Source: Charina bottae (taxonomy: Eukaryota > Chordata > Lepidosauria > Squamata > Charinaidae). From it: a DNA stretch of 64,000 bases. The position numbers and the translations under genes were made by a program. The stretch covers positions 88,476,501 through 88,540,500 of the forward strand of contig JALMGJ010000001.1 in assembly GCA_023362775.1 (NCBI GenBank), written 5' to 3'. The number at the start of each line of letters is the position of its first letter. Position 1 is the first letter of the stretch. Below the pieces are notes generated by a model. The model saw only the letters and a program-made list of their open reading frames with translations, was not told the DNA's origin and made no database searches. Shown here in pieces: positions 30,891 through 42,345 of this stretch.

Positions 30891-33253
30891 CATGGATAGA
30901 AAAAGAAAGGTTGACTTTGTCACCTATACTGCATAAAACTGAGAACAAAGCACAGTAAAGTTCTCACCACAGGGCTGTCCTCCTTGGATACTATTTGGAA
31001 ACTGCTCCTGATCCAGAATATGTCTTCCTGGCTTGTGGCAGATTATAGCTACTGCAATATAAAAATACCAGTGCCTTCACAATTATATTCATTGCTGCAT
31101 TGTTATTTTTTTCAAGACGCAATTCAAGCTCTTTAGATCGACCGCTTTAAAGACCTGAACAACCTGTGGTCAACTTATGTCAAAGCTATGTTGGATATTC
31201 TGCCCAAAGTTTTGGAAGCTGTATAGAAAAAATGCAGTTTTTATAGCAGAAAGAAAAGATAGAGGTGGGTATTTAATTCTCAGCCAGGTGCTACTTGGCA
31301 AGCTGGTTATCTATATTGTTGCCATATGTTCAGGAAAATCAAATTCCCTTGGTGCTTCTCCACTTTTCTCATTAGGTGTTAACATTTTTTCCTCTCAGTG
31401 CTTAGTGGAACAAAAGAGGGCATACAGACCAGAGTAAATTAACCCTTTGCAGGTTATCTATAATTACCAGCTGTGGGACATAATCTCTAGGCTTAAATGT
31501 TTTTATATTTTCCACATATTCATATATGGCACGCTGCATTGTGGATCACAGTTCATTTGTTAGATGCAAGTAGTGTAGATCTGTGTGTTTCTTTCTTCAT
31601 ATTTTTAAGCAAAGGTTTTCTAAATTAACCCATCTGCTGAGGGACCTATGAGAGCATGTTGTAGGGAAGCCTTCTGCAATCTGGTGCCCTTTAGATGTAT
31701 TGGAACTACATCTCCCAGAATTCCTAATTCCAACACATCTAGAAGGCAACAGGTTTGAAAAGGCTATCTCAAATGTGTAGGGAGATTGGTAGTGGCCAGG
31801 CCTATCCAGCAAGTATTTTGATTTTTTAAGGCTCATTGACTGGGGCTGCAATGCAGCACTCTATCCAATTTTTTCTGTGGTTGCTTCTTGCCGAGTAAGA
31901 TTGATTGTGGTGTTTAAGTTGGCTTTAGAAGAAAATTTTCAGTGAGAGAAATCCAAGTTTGGAACACAGATGGCATTTACATCTATATCAAACAATTTCT
32001 TAATTTTTTTTCCTCCAAACCACACACTGTATCTCAAGCAAGGAATAGCAATTGTCTCTTGTGTCCTCCATTCCAATTTGTTGTCACCCTTAAAAGGCAT
32101 CTTTCCAGTCCATCCTTGCTTTAGAAAGAATAAAACTTAGTTAGGGAAAGCATGAAGTGCAAAACATGGTTTCTGGATTTTTTCCCCAACCCGTTAATAG
32201 CAGTCAGGTGGCTGGAAAGGAGGAGGGAGGGGGACTTAGAATAGAGCAGTTGCCAATATTCCCAGCAGTTGCCCAATTGCCTCTCTCATAAGGATACAAT
32301 GGGGGACTTTTCTCTGCCCCGGCTCCCCAAGCTGGATCCAGTCCATTTTTTATCTCAATTTTTCTTTTCTCCGCTTCTCCTGCCACACCAAATTTGGTCC
32401 TATTCTGTTCAGTTTTCATGATACATAGACAGACATGTCCCATGCCCTCTACATACTTTTTTCCAACATTATGTTGAGTTGGAAAGAATTAAAAAAATAA
32501 ATAAAACCACTGCTCACAAGAAGCCCACTTAGCCAAGCTTGTTCCCTTCAGCTTACTCCACCAGGCAAGCTCTACTGGATGGCTTTGTGATTCTCCTTTT
32601 CCCCACTTTCTTTTGAAATATACAATGTTAACACTTCCCAAATTCCCCAAGATAAAGCACACTATACACCGGGGGCTATTGCTTCACCAATGGACCAGCC
32701 TCCCTATTTTTGCAAACTGTGCATATGGGCCTTTGTGGCAAGCTGTTGCATCACCCAAAACAGGGATGCTAATTAGATTAACATATCACTGTGCCAACAT
32801 TAAGATTTGAGTCACATAACCCCTCCCACCCACACTATTACAGCCTAGCGATCCTGTCATTATCTCGCATTATGAGGCATCTCTCAGGAGGCAGGGAAAT
32901 TTCACTGCTTAAAAAAGAAGAGCTGGAACTGGTATCAAAGGAACGCCTTAAAGGGAAAAAAATGAGTTGGAGAGATATTGTGGAGGTTTTTTTATTTGCA
33001 TTATAAGATTATATGTATCAGGTAGTAAGAGAAGAATAGAAGAATACAGACATCCTAGCATTTACTACATTTGTTTATTTCAAAGTTCTACAGTCAAGGG
33101 GTTCCATGCCAAAAGTCTTGAGTGAATTTCCAGAAATCTTTAAAAAATGTTACTAAATTGTATTATTGAATGTGTCAGAAAGGGAAAATTATTAACTGCA
33201 TGACAGGAGAATATTCTACTACTACTATAGTTAAATTAAATGTTAACTAAAAG
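30891..33253. other. Long non-coding stretch
   Basis: 31660-31760 has facing arms 'ggtgccctttagatgt' and 'acacatctagaaggcaac', a decayed MITE. A minus-strand frame of 79 codons at 32204-32443 has no recognisable domain. No exon or RNA gene is supported. Confidence 0.4.
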
Positions 33254-33327
33254 AATTGAATGAATTGAATTGAATTGAATTGAATTGAATTGAATTGAAT
33301 TGAATTGAATTGAATTGAATTGAATTG
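33254..33327. repeat. (AATTG)n pentanucleotide repeat
   Basis: About 14 units of a 5-base repeat, nearly perfect. Confidence 0.95.
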
Positions 33328-33429
33328 GAAATGAAATCAGATTCGATTTTTCCTCTACTTTTCAGGTTGCAACATGTCACTCAATAGGCAGGTTTGGCCC
33401 TTGGCCCCAAATCAATTGAGCCCATCTGT

Positions 33430-33565
33430 TATTTTGATTACATTTAAATCCCACCTTCCCTACAGAAGAGATAATGACTGACCCAAAGTTACCATGACTC
33501 CTTAGGACTTGAACTGGGCCTCCCAGGTCCAGTCTAATAATATATCTCCAGCACTACACTGGCTA
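33430..33565 (-). mobile_element. MIR-like SINE
   Basis: A decayed minus-strand copy: 'gattacatttaaatcccacc' tail region, core 'aatgactgacccaaagtta', and promoter-like 'gaacttgaactgggcctccc'-type region to 'actacactggctatag'. Confidence 0.6.
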
Positions 33566-34012
33566 TAGTGTAGCATTAGATTTTTATGGGGGATGCTATA
33601 AACATCTAATTTAGAATCAGGTTAAACATGGTGTGAATAGGTTGTCCTAGCAGTTTCAAATACTAATAGAAGAATAGAGGGCAAAGGAGCAAAAGATTAC
33701 TCTCAGTTCTTCCCACAAACGTCTATTTCTCATTCAGAACAAAGCATATATTTCTCATTCAAGACAAAGCATATTTCATCCAGTCTCCCACCTTCCCTTT
33801 TTGGGGAAGGTGGTTGAGAAAGTGGTGGCGTTGCAGCTCCAGAGGATCCTGGATGACACGAATTATCTGGACCCTTTCCAGTCAGGTTTCAGGCCCAGTT
33901 ATGGGACGGAAACGGCATTGGTCGCACTTATGGATGATCTCTGGTAGGGGCTGGATGGGGGCAGTGCATCCATCCTGGCCCTTCTTGACCTCTCAGCAGC
34001 TTTCGATAACAT

Positions 34013-35498
34013 TGTTCTGTTCGGAGTATGAGACCACCAGAACTTTAAGAAAATAGTTTTTATTATTGTAAAAAACTATTTACAAAGTTAAGTCCATAAA
34101 CTCAACTGAAGATTGCTTGGATCAACTGGAGATTCACAACTGGTTGCACTTGGAGGTAGGCAGCTATGCAGTGGCACAACTAGAGTTCACAACAACAAGT
34201 AGAACAACAGTTCTGGATCAAGATGCTAGGTTGGTTGGATTCTTCTGAAACACTGGAAAGGGCTGAACTGGTTACTTGGCACGGCTGGCTGAAGACTGGA
34301 ACAAGAAGACTACAAGGCAGGCTGGATAAGGTTCTTCTGGGTCCACAGGACAATACTGGACTGGATCTGCAAGGCAAGGCTGGACTGGATTCTTGGCAAG
34401 TTTCCTCTGAATTCTAAGGATACTACTGGGCTGGATCTGTAAGGCAGGACTGGACAGGGTTCTTCTGGATTCTCAGGACTACACTGGACTGGATCTGCAA
34501 GGCTGGACTGGACAGGGTTCCTCTGGATTCTCAGGACTACATTGGACTGGAGCTGCAATCACGCTGGACTGGATTCACTGGACAAACTAGAAGGCATATT
34601 GGGCTGGTTCCCATAGGCAACTGGACTGGAACTGCAAGGCAGACTGCACTGGTTCCACTAGGCAACTGGACTGGAACTGCAAGCAGACTGGACTGAAATC
34701 ACTAGGCAACTCTGCCTGAAGGACTAGGCAGGACAGGACAAACTATACTAGAAAAACCCCCAACGGCAGAACGCGGCTGCACTGGCTTAGTGTGACAAAA
34801 CACACGAAGACGAACGGAGTACTTAACTGAAGTGTCGGAACGCTGCCTTGCCAAGGCTGCTGAACGCTGTGAAGCTATTGACGCAAGCTGATGAACGCCC
34901 AAAGCGACCGAAGCCTTCTTAGCTGGGCTTGTTGAAAGACTATGAGACAAGGTTCCATCCCCTTGATGCTGAAGCGAACTGGGCTTCTAATGCAGCTGGG
35001 GTCAATTCAGAAATGAGGCAAGGCTCTGGCTCTAGTTCTGTGGCGGCTACAGGGCAGGACTCCAAGGACTGTTCCGGCTGGACTTCTCCCGAAGAAGCTG
35101 TTAGCTCGGTGGAACATTTGTCTCCGGCGATCGGGTGTTTGCGCTGGCGCCCTTTTATTCTGTTTTTGGTGCGCCTTCTCTCCTCGGGAACCAATCGGGC
35201 TTCCCACTGTTTGGCGTGCTTTTCAGCCCTCCTCTCTCTGGCGCTGATTGGTGCTCCTGCCTTAGTTCCTGGTTCGGAAACAATCAGCTTCTCAGGATTC
35301 TCCCGCACTGCTGGGTCATCCCCGGGTCCGGACTCCTGCACCTGCTCATCACGAGACTGATCACGAGTATTGCACTTTTGAACCTGCACCTGCTCATCAT
35401 GAGTTCTGCTTGTCGGTTGCTGTACAAAATGAGTTTCGTTTCTCGGGTAAGTTTCGTTTTCCTCTAGATCAGAGTCAGAGTCAGACTGGACTCTGACA
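34013..35498 (-). mobile_element. Solo LTR inserted in CR1, 1.49 kb
   Basis: The insert begins TGTTCTG and ends CTGACA, i.e. TG...CA. It is flanked by aacat (34008-34012) and accat (35499-35503); the intact CR1 has accat at this point, so the 5-bp duplication has one later mutation. An AATAAA on the minus strand (34064-34059) about 50 bases from the end suggests minus orientation. 34315-34700 is built of degenerate tandem units with 'ctggactggatctgcaagg'. No internal region, gag or pol is present, so it is a solo LTR of a Gypsy-type or retrovirus-like element; which one cannot be decided here. Confidence 0.82.
34940..35497 (-). other. Open frame inside the solo LTR
   Basis: About 185 codons are open on the minus strand. 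The start is acidic (SDSDSDLEENE), and the middle is basic and E/R-rich with ISARERRAEKHAKQ. It reads from the LTR edge with no ATG of its own, so it might be the end of a coding region that ran into the 3' LTR, or chance. A similar block in another frame context occurs in the hAT at 26163-26758. Confidence 0.35.
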
Positions 35499-36828
35499 AC
35501 CATCAACCATGGTATCCTTTTCGGTCGACTAAGGTGGTTGGGGGGTGGGTGGCGTGGTCTTACGCTGGTTCACCTCCTTCCTCCAGGGCCGGTCCCAATC
35601 GGCATTGATAGGGAGCGAGAGACCCAGGCCGCGGCCACTTCTTTGTGAGGTACTGCAGGGCTCGGTTCTCTCTCTGCTCCTTTTTAACATCTACATGAAA
35701 TCACTGGGCAAGATCATCCATCACCATGGGATGAGGTATCATCAATATGCTGATGTTGATACTCAATTATACATCTCCATCCTGGGTGAAGCAAGTGATG
35801 CTTTGACCAAGCCCTGGGGGCTGTGGGGGCCTGGATGGGGAACAATACGCTTCAACTGAACCCTGGTAAGACAGAGTGGCTGTGGATTAATGGCTCCTCG
35901 GTATCTAGGAATTTGTCATCTTTAGTTCTGGATGGGGTCGCACTACCCCAGACAGACCCGGTGAGTAACTTGGGGGTCCTCTTGGACTCACGACTCCTGC
36001 TCGAGCAGGTGGCAGTCGTGGCCAGGAGGGCCTTTGCTCAACTTCATGTTGTGCACCAGTTACGCCCTTTCCTAGACCAAGAGGCCCTTTGAATGGTCAC
36101 TCATACCCTAGTTATCTCCCATATAGACTACTGCAATGCGCATGTAATGTAATGTACATGTAATGTAGCATGGGGCTACCCTTGAAAAATATCCAGAAGC
36201 TACAACTGGTCCAAAATGCAGCTGCGCGGGCAATTTTAGGTGCACCAAGATCAGCACATATAAAACCTCTGCTACGCGAGCTGCACTGGGTTCCAGTTTG
36301 CTTCCAGGTCCTATTCAAGGTGTTGGTTATTACCTTTAAAGCCCTACATGGCATGGGGCCAGGCTACCTGAGGGACCGTCTCATCCCTATTACATCGACC
36401 CCTCCCACCCGGTCATGCAGAGAGGGCATGTTATGGACCCCGTCTGTAAGAGAATTCCATCTGGCGAGGTCCAGGAAGCGGGCCTTCTCTGCAGTAGCTC
36501 CCGCCCTTTGGAACATTCTTCCCCCAGAGGTGAGACAGGCCCCCTCGCTCCTGGACTTCTGAAAAAAGCTGAAAACCTGGTTCTGCCATCATTCCTGGAA
36601 CAGGAGGGGGAATAGTCATTCCTGGAGATGGCTAGCGCCCTGGAATATACCGAGAATGGCCCTTATGCTTGAGGACTGACAGAGAACTTTTGCCATCTAG
36701 ATTTTATCCCATTTATATTTTATAATATTTTTATATCTTTGTACTTGTGGTCTGCTTGAATTTTAATTGTGCTTTTACTGTAAACCGCCCAGAGTTCCCC
36801 TTTGGGGGGAGATGGGTGGTAATGGAAA

Positions 36829-36832
36829 TTTA

Positions 36833-36875
<43 letters not shown>

Positions 36876-36902
36876 TAGATAATATAGATAATATAGATAA
36901 TT
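36829..36902. repeat. (AAT)n then (ATAGAT)n, CR1 tail
   Basis: The tail of the CR1 above: about 14 AAT units followed by units of 'atagat/aatatagat'. Confidence 0.9.
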
Positions 36903-38231
36903 TACAGGTATTACAGGAACTTTAACCTGCTGGGCATAACTTTGGGGAATGCTTTTGACTAGGGAAAATATTATATGAGACAAAGATAAAGGGATTCTCC
37001 ATTTGAATTTTGGACCCCCACAAGTAGTGTTGACATTTTGCACTTCCACCTTCATTTTTCAGGGTTTGGCTTTGGTTTTGCTTGGAAATAAGCTAAAGGT
37101 ATGCTCAGTTGCATCACAGATGTTCTCATTTCATTTCCTTTGCAAGGAGAGATTATTTTCCTCATTTTCCACATGTGGAAAACAGCAAGGCTGTTCTGGG
37201 AGCTGTAATTCTAACTCACCTGGACAGCACAAGGTTGGACATGGCTATCTTACCTCACATACTATAGTAGGGTGTGTGGAGGACAATGGGAAATATCTCC
37301 CAACAAACCAAATCATACCATGTTCCATAATGCTTTTCAAATTAATTCAGATGGACTAGTCTGGAGAGAACCCATGATCCTCCGTAGATGGCTTCAGACT
37401 CTTGTCCCAATATTGCTGGCCTTCAGATCCTGTAGCTGAGAATAGTTTGCCAGTGGAGCCAAGCCCTGGAGCCATCGCTGTGTTTTTAGCACAAGTCTAT
37501 ATGTGATACATAATTGATAACAGTTATTCCTGTTATACCCGTCTTTGTAATGCAATTTTAATGAGGACGGGGAAAAAAAGAGGGGAGGTCTTTATTTTAC
37601 ATCTCCCTCTCTATAAATATGCTGCATTATTAAATGCAGACATTTCCTGCTTTCCCTGCACTTGGCTCTGATCAAGGGCATGAGTTGGGTTTTTCAAAAA
37701 GCTCACCTGGATTGCAGCATCTGAAGCTGTTGGTGTAGCACAGTGCTATGAAATGATAGGGCCATTGGGACAGGCTGATACCTGCTGTCCCATGGCCCCA
37801 CAGACAGCTTAACTATTGACAGAGAAAAGGCTGTCCCATCTGGACTCCTTGGAGGTGACTGAGATGGAGAGGAAATGGTGATAGAGAAAAGGTAGAAACC
37901 GCAGACCCTGCTGAGGACATATCTGTGTCCTCCCTGTTCTCAGCAGCTTTTTCTTATTTTGCCGGTCTCACAAGGGGCAAGTGAAGCTTATGTTTCTAAA
38001 TATCCTTTGTTAAGTTTCCCAAAGTTGTCATAAGCCATTCTTTTCATGGGTGAAAACTGAAAAATAAACACTGTTGTACATTTGGCAAAAAAGAAGGCAT
38101 TTTGTCAATTTGAATAGGATTTGAATTCTGTGAACACTTTGAGGGCGTTGAATATTAGTGAAAGGGGAGACGCAATGCCCTCCTCTTTTTCCATTTTATT
38201 GGTGCACAAAATAGTAATTGCCAACAGCACC
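36903..38231. other. Repeat-poor non-coding stretch
   Basis: No gene recognised. About 37180-37250 contains a possible MITE remnant ('gagctgtaattctaac'). 37540-37700 is A/T-rich, without repeat signature. Confidence 0.4.
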
Positions 38232-38239
38232 TCCTAAGC

Positions 38240-38501
38240 CAGGGCTTTCCAAAGTTTTCCCGTGGTGACACACCAACCGCCGTTGGTGTGTCACCACGGG
38301 AAAACCCGGAAGTGCCGACGTTGTGGCAGCGCGCAAAAACCCGGAAGCGCTGCTGCCGCTTTCGGGTTTTTGTGCGCCGCCATTGGTGTGTCGCCGCGGG
38401 AAAACCCGGAAGCGCTGATGATGATCAGCGCTTCCGGGTTGTGTGGCGACACACCAGACTGTGACACTTTTGTGTCGCGACACACAGTTTGGAAAGCTCT
38501 G
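38240..38501 (+). mobile_element. hAT MITE with internal palindromes
   Basis: Same family as 25636-25906. Termini CAGGGCTTTCCAAAG and inverted CAGAGCTTTCCAAACT. A perfect 8-bp duplication, tcctaagc, lies at 38232-38239 and 38502-38509. Confidence 0.93.
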
Positions 38502-38516
38502 TCCTAAGCTCTACAT

Positions 38517-38775
38517 CAGAGCTTTCCAAACTGTGTGTCGGGACACGTTAGTGTGTCGGCTGCAGTGTCTGGCTGTGTCCCGACTGCTGCTGCCTCCGAG
38601 CCCTGCCAGGATTCCACGTAGGTCCTAGTGCCTGCCTTGTGCCCTGCTGCCTCCAAACCTGCTGTGATTCCACGCAGGTCCTAGTGCCTGCCTTGTGCTC
38701 TGCTGTAAGAGTGTGTTGCGAAATGATGCATGTCTAAAAAGTGTGTCACCAACATGAAAAGTTTGGAGAGCTCTG
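38517..38775 (+). mobile_element. hAT MITE adjacent to the previous one
   Basis: Same subfamily as 8003-8266. Inverted CAGAGCTTTCCAAACT-type termini. A perfect 8-bp duplication, ctctacat, lies at 38509-38516 and 38776-38783. It lies only 15 bases from the element at 38240; their duplications overlap by one base. Confidence 0.93.
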
Positions 38776-38783
38776 CTCTACAT

Positions 38784-40590
38784 GCTGCAACATAGCTTAA
38801 TTTTCTACATTTGCCATCCCCCAAATTGTGTTTTTGACATGTATTGGTCTGATGTTCCATACCTCTGAGGGGCCCCAGGTTGGAGAAAGCTATTCCACAT
38901 AATACTGTGGATTCATACTCTCCATTATAAATGGGGGATCATAATGTCCAATTCTCCCTCATTTCAACCATGGATTAAGCACGTTATTATATCTTCTGAA
39001 ACTTCTGCTCCAGTACACCTAAGAAATGGAGCGCAAGCACTCAGGGGTGGTGCCTGGGGGACTAGGAGACAGAATCTGCTGACACATGCATTTTTCAAAA
39101 CATAACAATAGAGGCTAAATTCAGACATCCAAGGAGCTCCTGGTGCCTTTTTCTCTCTCTCCCTCTCTCAACACCTTGTGTCCCTCGATTCCTACTGCTG
39201 TAGGGTCCCCAACCTTCTGGAATCAATTTAGCAAGAGCAGAATATTACAGGGAAGAAATGACAGTCACTCTGCAGACTGATATTATTCCAATGGCAGGTT
39301 TGGCACAGTGGGATACAAGCTATAGAGACTAACATTATTATTCGATTCATTTATGGTACGAAATTTATATTATTACATTTGCATTGGTCTCTAATTGGTT
39401 TCTAAACATATAGGCATGTTTAGAAAAAGAGAATCAGGTTATACCAAATAGAAAATGGGGGAAGCAAGATGAGCTTTGAGGAAGTTCCTTACCCCTGTGG
39501 ATTTGGTCTCTCTGCCTCAAGCTTTAATCTCTTCCCATGGCTATCCAGAGAGAGAAGCTATGCCCCTAAATATTAAGGTCAAGCTTTATCCTTGATAAAC
39601 TGATGGTGCTTCTCCTGCCCATTAGGTGTGGATGCGGGATGTTTGCTGTCTTCAAGCCATAGACCTTTGTGATCAAATGCCACCTCTTCAGAAGGTGTCA
39701 GTCTCTTCTGTTGAGATACTACAGAACACTGCAAAAGGCAAACTTGATCTGCTTTTGGGCTGGTTGCAGGGGAATATTTTGCATTGTGGAGGCCTACATA
39801 GAGCATTGGTTGCCATGGCAACTGTGCAATCATTAAAGGAAGATGCAAGAGTGTTGTGCTGTGCATGGGAGTGGGAAATCATTTTTTCTCTGCCATGTTT
39901 TATCTATAGCAGCACCAAGGCTTTTGAGTCTTCCCTTCCTCTTCCTCAGTACTTCATAAAGTGATCCTGAGGCCTGGTGTGACTCCTGCCCTCTGTAGGA
40001 AGCTGAACAACTCATATACTGCGCCAAGAAAAGGCAAATTCTATGCTCAAACTGTAACTCAAATGTTTATAGCAATCTGCTCACAATGTGAATGCTTTCA
40101 GTCTTTAAAATGGATTTAAAACAGAGGGAGATGACAGTACCCTTAGTAGTGAGGACTAGAAACATAATGTCTTCCTTTTTAAAGAGGCATCTCAGGAAAT
40201 ATACCTCCTCTCAGACTGCAAATTTTCACCTGTACAAAAGCTTACATGTAGATAAGAAACATTCAGAACCCTTTACAATGTGATTGCACTCTTGCATTTC
40301 TGCTCCATATTCTACAGAAACATGTCATACCAGGATTTTGATGCCACCAGCAACAACTGATGTGTTCTTGGTGGCAGGTTCCAGAGGGATATTTCAGAAG
40401 TAGTGTCATGCCCCGAAAATGAATTGCAGGCAGCTTTGGTACCCTATTTGATTTACTTTCTCACACTGGAAAAATCCTGGCAAAATCCAGATGTATGGTT
40501 ATTATTAGAGTGCTTAAAATTGTGTTGGGTGGAATATGGGGAGAAGGAGAGCAAAGCTCTCTGGAGGGGCACATGTCCACGCTTCCTAGA
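38784..40590. other. Long non-coding stretch
   Basis: No gene or clearly delimited repeat. Short frames on both strands at 39579-40027 overlap one another and show no domain. Confidence 0.4.
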
Positions 40591-40843
40591 TGATACATTT
40601 ATTTATGTATTCATGTGTGTGTTGGTTAGATTTATAGCCCACTTTTCTCTAGGAATTCAAGGTAGTGTGTATACTACCCTTTTCCCACTTTTTCCTGTAA
40701 CAGAGATCTTGAGAGACTGGGCTTCAGGATATGTTTACCCAAAGCCACCCAGTGAACGTCTACGGCTGAGGGTTAAACCTGGGTCTGCTTGGTCCTGATC
40801 CTAATCCAATACTTTAACTGCTTGGCTGCACTGGCTCAAATGT
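40591..40843 (-). mobile_element. MIR-like SINE, decayed
   Basis: Minus-strand copy. 'gatttatagcccacttttctc...attcaaggtagtgt' is the 3' region, followed by a core 'acccaaagccacccagtgaac' and promoter-like 'ttaaacctgggtctgcttgg' to 'ggctgcactggctc'. Confidence 0.65.
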
Positions 40844-41429
40844 CAGTAAAATCCAAAACACCTTACTTTACTTTTCCCCTTGTACTTCCTTCCGTAAAGC
40901 AAGCATTCTTTTATACAGGAATAAGTGAAGGTGGTGCTCAGTTCGTTGGCACCAAGGTAAGGATCCTAGTAATTGAGAATTAAAGCTATGCATAGCTCCA
41001 CCTTCCCTCTGTATAACTCCACCTACTGGGTTCTGCTTTTAGGTCACCTTACAGTCAGATGGAGCATTGACTCAGGGAGGGAATTGCAATTTGCTGTTAC
41101 CTTGATAATTATTCAGTATAGTTTCACAGCACAATGCTGAAGAATTTGGTATCTAGGTTTATCTCACTGAGGGCTTCTGCTCTCCAAACATAGATCCCTT
41201 GTCAGAGGAACGGTCTCAAACCTACTGTATATGCCCTCTTTACATCAAGACATCCCATGTCGCCAAGGAGAGTGCAGCATAATGCAGACATGATCAATAA
41301 TGCTCTTAGTGATGGAGACCCATAACTTTAATCTCTGAAGCACATAGCGCTTGGGCTGCAGAATACATGCTGTAACCACAGCAGGAAGGAAGTCACTCTA
41401 AACACAACATGTTCAACATTCCCAATCAT
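40844..41429. other. Unique non-coding stretch
   Basis: Nothing recognised. Confidence 0.45.
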
Positions 41430-42345
41430 TTACCAGTTAGGCTCATCCAATGTCCTCTCCCAGTGCCCAAGGGAAAATCCAGATGTTTACAGCTTTATGA
41501 AAGCCAACAAAGTCAGAGCCATCTGAAACTTGGAGGTGGGGGGTATGCTATTCCAAAAGACAGGTGCTGCAATAGAGAAGGCACACCTCCTAGGTCCTGT
41601 TAGATCAGGGGTCCCCAACCTGTGGGCCACGGTCCACTAGTGGGCCATGGCCTGTTAGGAGGTGGGCCGCAGGGCTCCCGCCTGCAAACCCCGCTCCCCG
41701 GTGTGCACAATTGGCTTCCACCTGCAAACCCCGCCCCCTGGTGTGCATGATTGGCTCCCGCCTGCAAACCCCGCTCCCCCAGTGCGCATGATTGGCTCCC
41801 GCCTACAAACCCCGCCCCCTGGTCCATGGAAAAATTGTCTTCCATGACCGGTCCCTGGTGCCAAAAAGGTTGGGGACTGCTGTGTTAGATGACACTGTTC
41901 ATAGAGAGAACCTGAAGCATACCTTGGTACTGGTTCTTCCTCCTGTCCTTCAAGGCCATTCCTTTTTGCTTTTATAGTAACCAAGGTATGAGTGACTGTA
42001 AGCAGGATTCCTGAACCAGAAATGGGTGCAACTGGCATACAAGATGTTGTGCAAAGGCCCTCTTGGCCACAGCTACTACCCACTCTAACAGCTTCAAAAG
42101 CAGAAGCTGTTGAATTGAAGAGGATTCCCAAATCGTGTACCAGTTCTGTCTGGAGGAATGCCATCACATCAAGAATCAAAGATGGAAAATCTCCATATTT
42201 GGGGGCTTTGAAACCTACAGCCACTTGGTCTTGCTTGGGTTGATCTGAAGTCTGCTCAGGCCCCTCTAGACCCCCATAGCCTCCAGACACCAGGAAAGAC
42301 TGATGGCATCATTTGGTCAATCCAGGGTAGAGATGTATCCTTGTG
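41430..42345 (-). pseudogene. CR1 LINE, RT C-terminal region, with nested hAT
   Basis: The minus strand, read through many lesions, gives LILDVMAFLQTELVHDLGILFNS and LTVTHTLVT, the decayed equivalents of LVLDGVALPHSESVRNLGVLLDS and IVTHTLVIS in the large CR1. The 3' part continues to the left of the hAT at 41606-41882. The true LINE 3' end is not visible. Confidence 0.75.
41606..41882 (+). mobile_element. hAT MITE (CAGGGGTCCCCAACC termini) with CCAAT/GC-box units, 277 bp
   Basis: It starts CAGGGGTCCCCAACC and ends GGTTGGGGACTGCTG. A perfect 8-bp duplication, tgttagat, lies at 41598-41605 and 41883-41890, inside the CR1. ATTGG (reverse CCAAT) occurs at 41710, 41750 and 41791, with ccccgccccc-type GC boxes between. 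No transposase. Confidence 0.94.

Larger units (their letters stand above)
33779..36902 (+). pseudogene. CR1 LINE RT region and 3' UTR, split by a solo LTR
   Basis: A plus-strand CR1, 5' truncated within the RT N-terminus (it starts at 'ccagtctcccaccttccc'). RT motifs occur in order: DLSAAF at about 33990-34006, interruption by an LTR, then VLQGSVLSLLLFN, and YADVD at about 35745-35760, where a 3-bp insertion breaks YADD. The C-terminal region ends with LWNILPPEVRQAPSLL at about 36510-36560. Other damage includes a stop in the LWR segment near 33945, a frameshift near 35812 and a small local expansion at 36138-36168. The 3' UTR ends 'accgcccagagttcccc' and an AAT-type tail. Confidence 0.9.

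Noticed and set aside
32204..32443. Minus-strand frame of 79 codons as a host exon
   Set aside because: No domain, no splice-site context that stands out, and no second supporting exon nearby.
34013..35498. A complete endogenous retrovirus or Gypsy element
   Set aside because: Only one LTR-like unit with a 5-bp duplication is present; there is no second LTR, primer-binding site, gag or pol.
41606..41882. Regular units of about 40 bp resembling a CRISPR-like array
   Set aside because: Units are imperfect, contiguous and inside a hAT MITE with termini and an 8-bp duplication, in a vertebrate genome. There are no spacers in the CRISPR sense.
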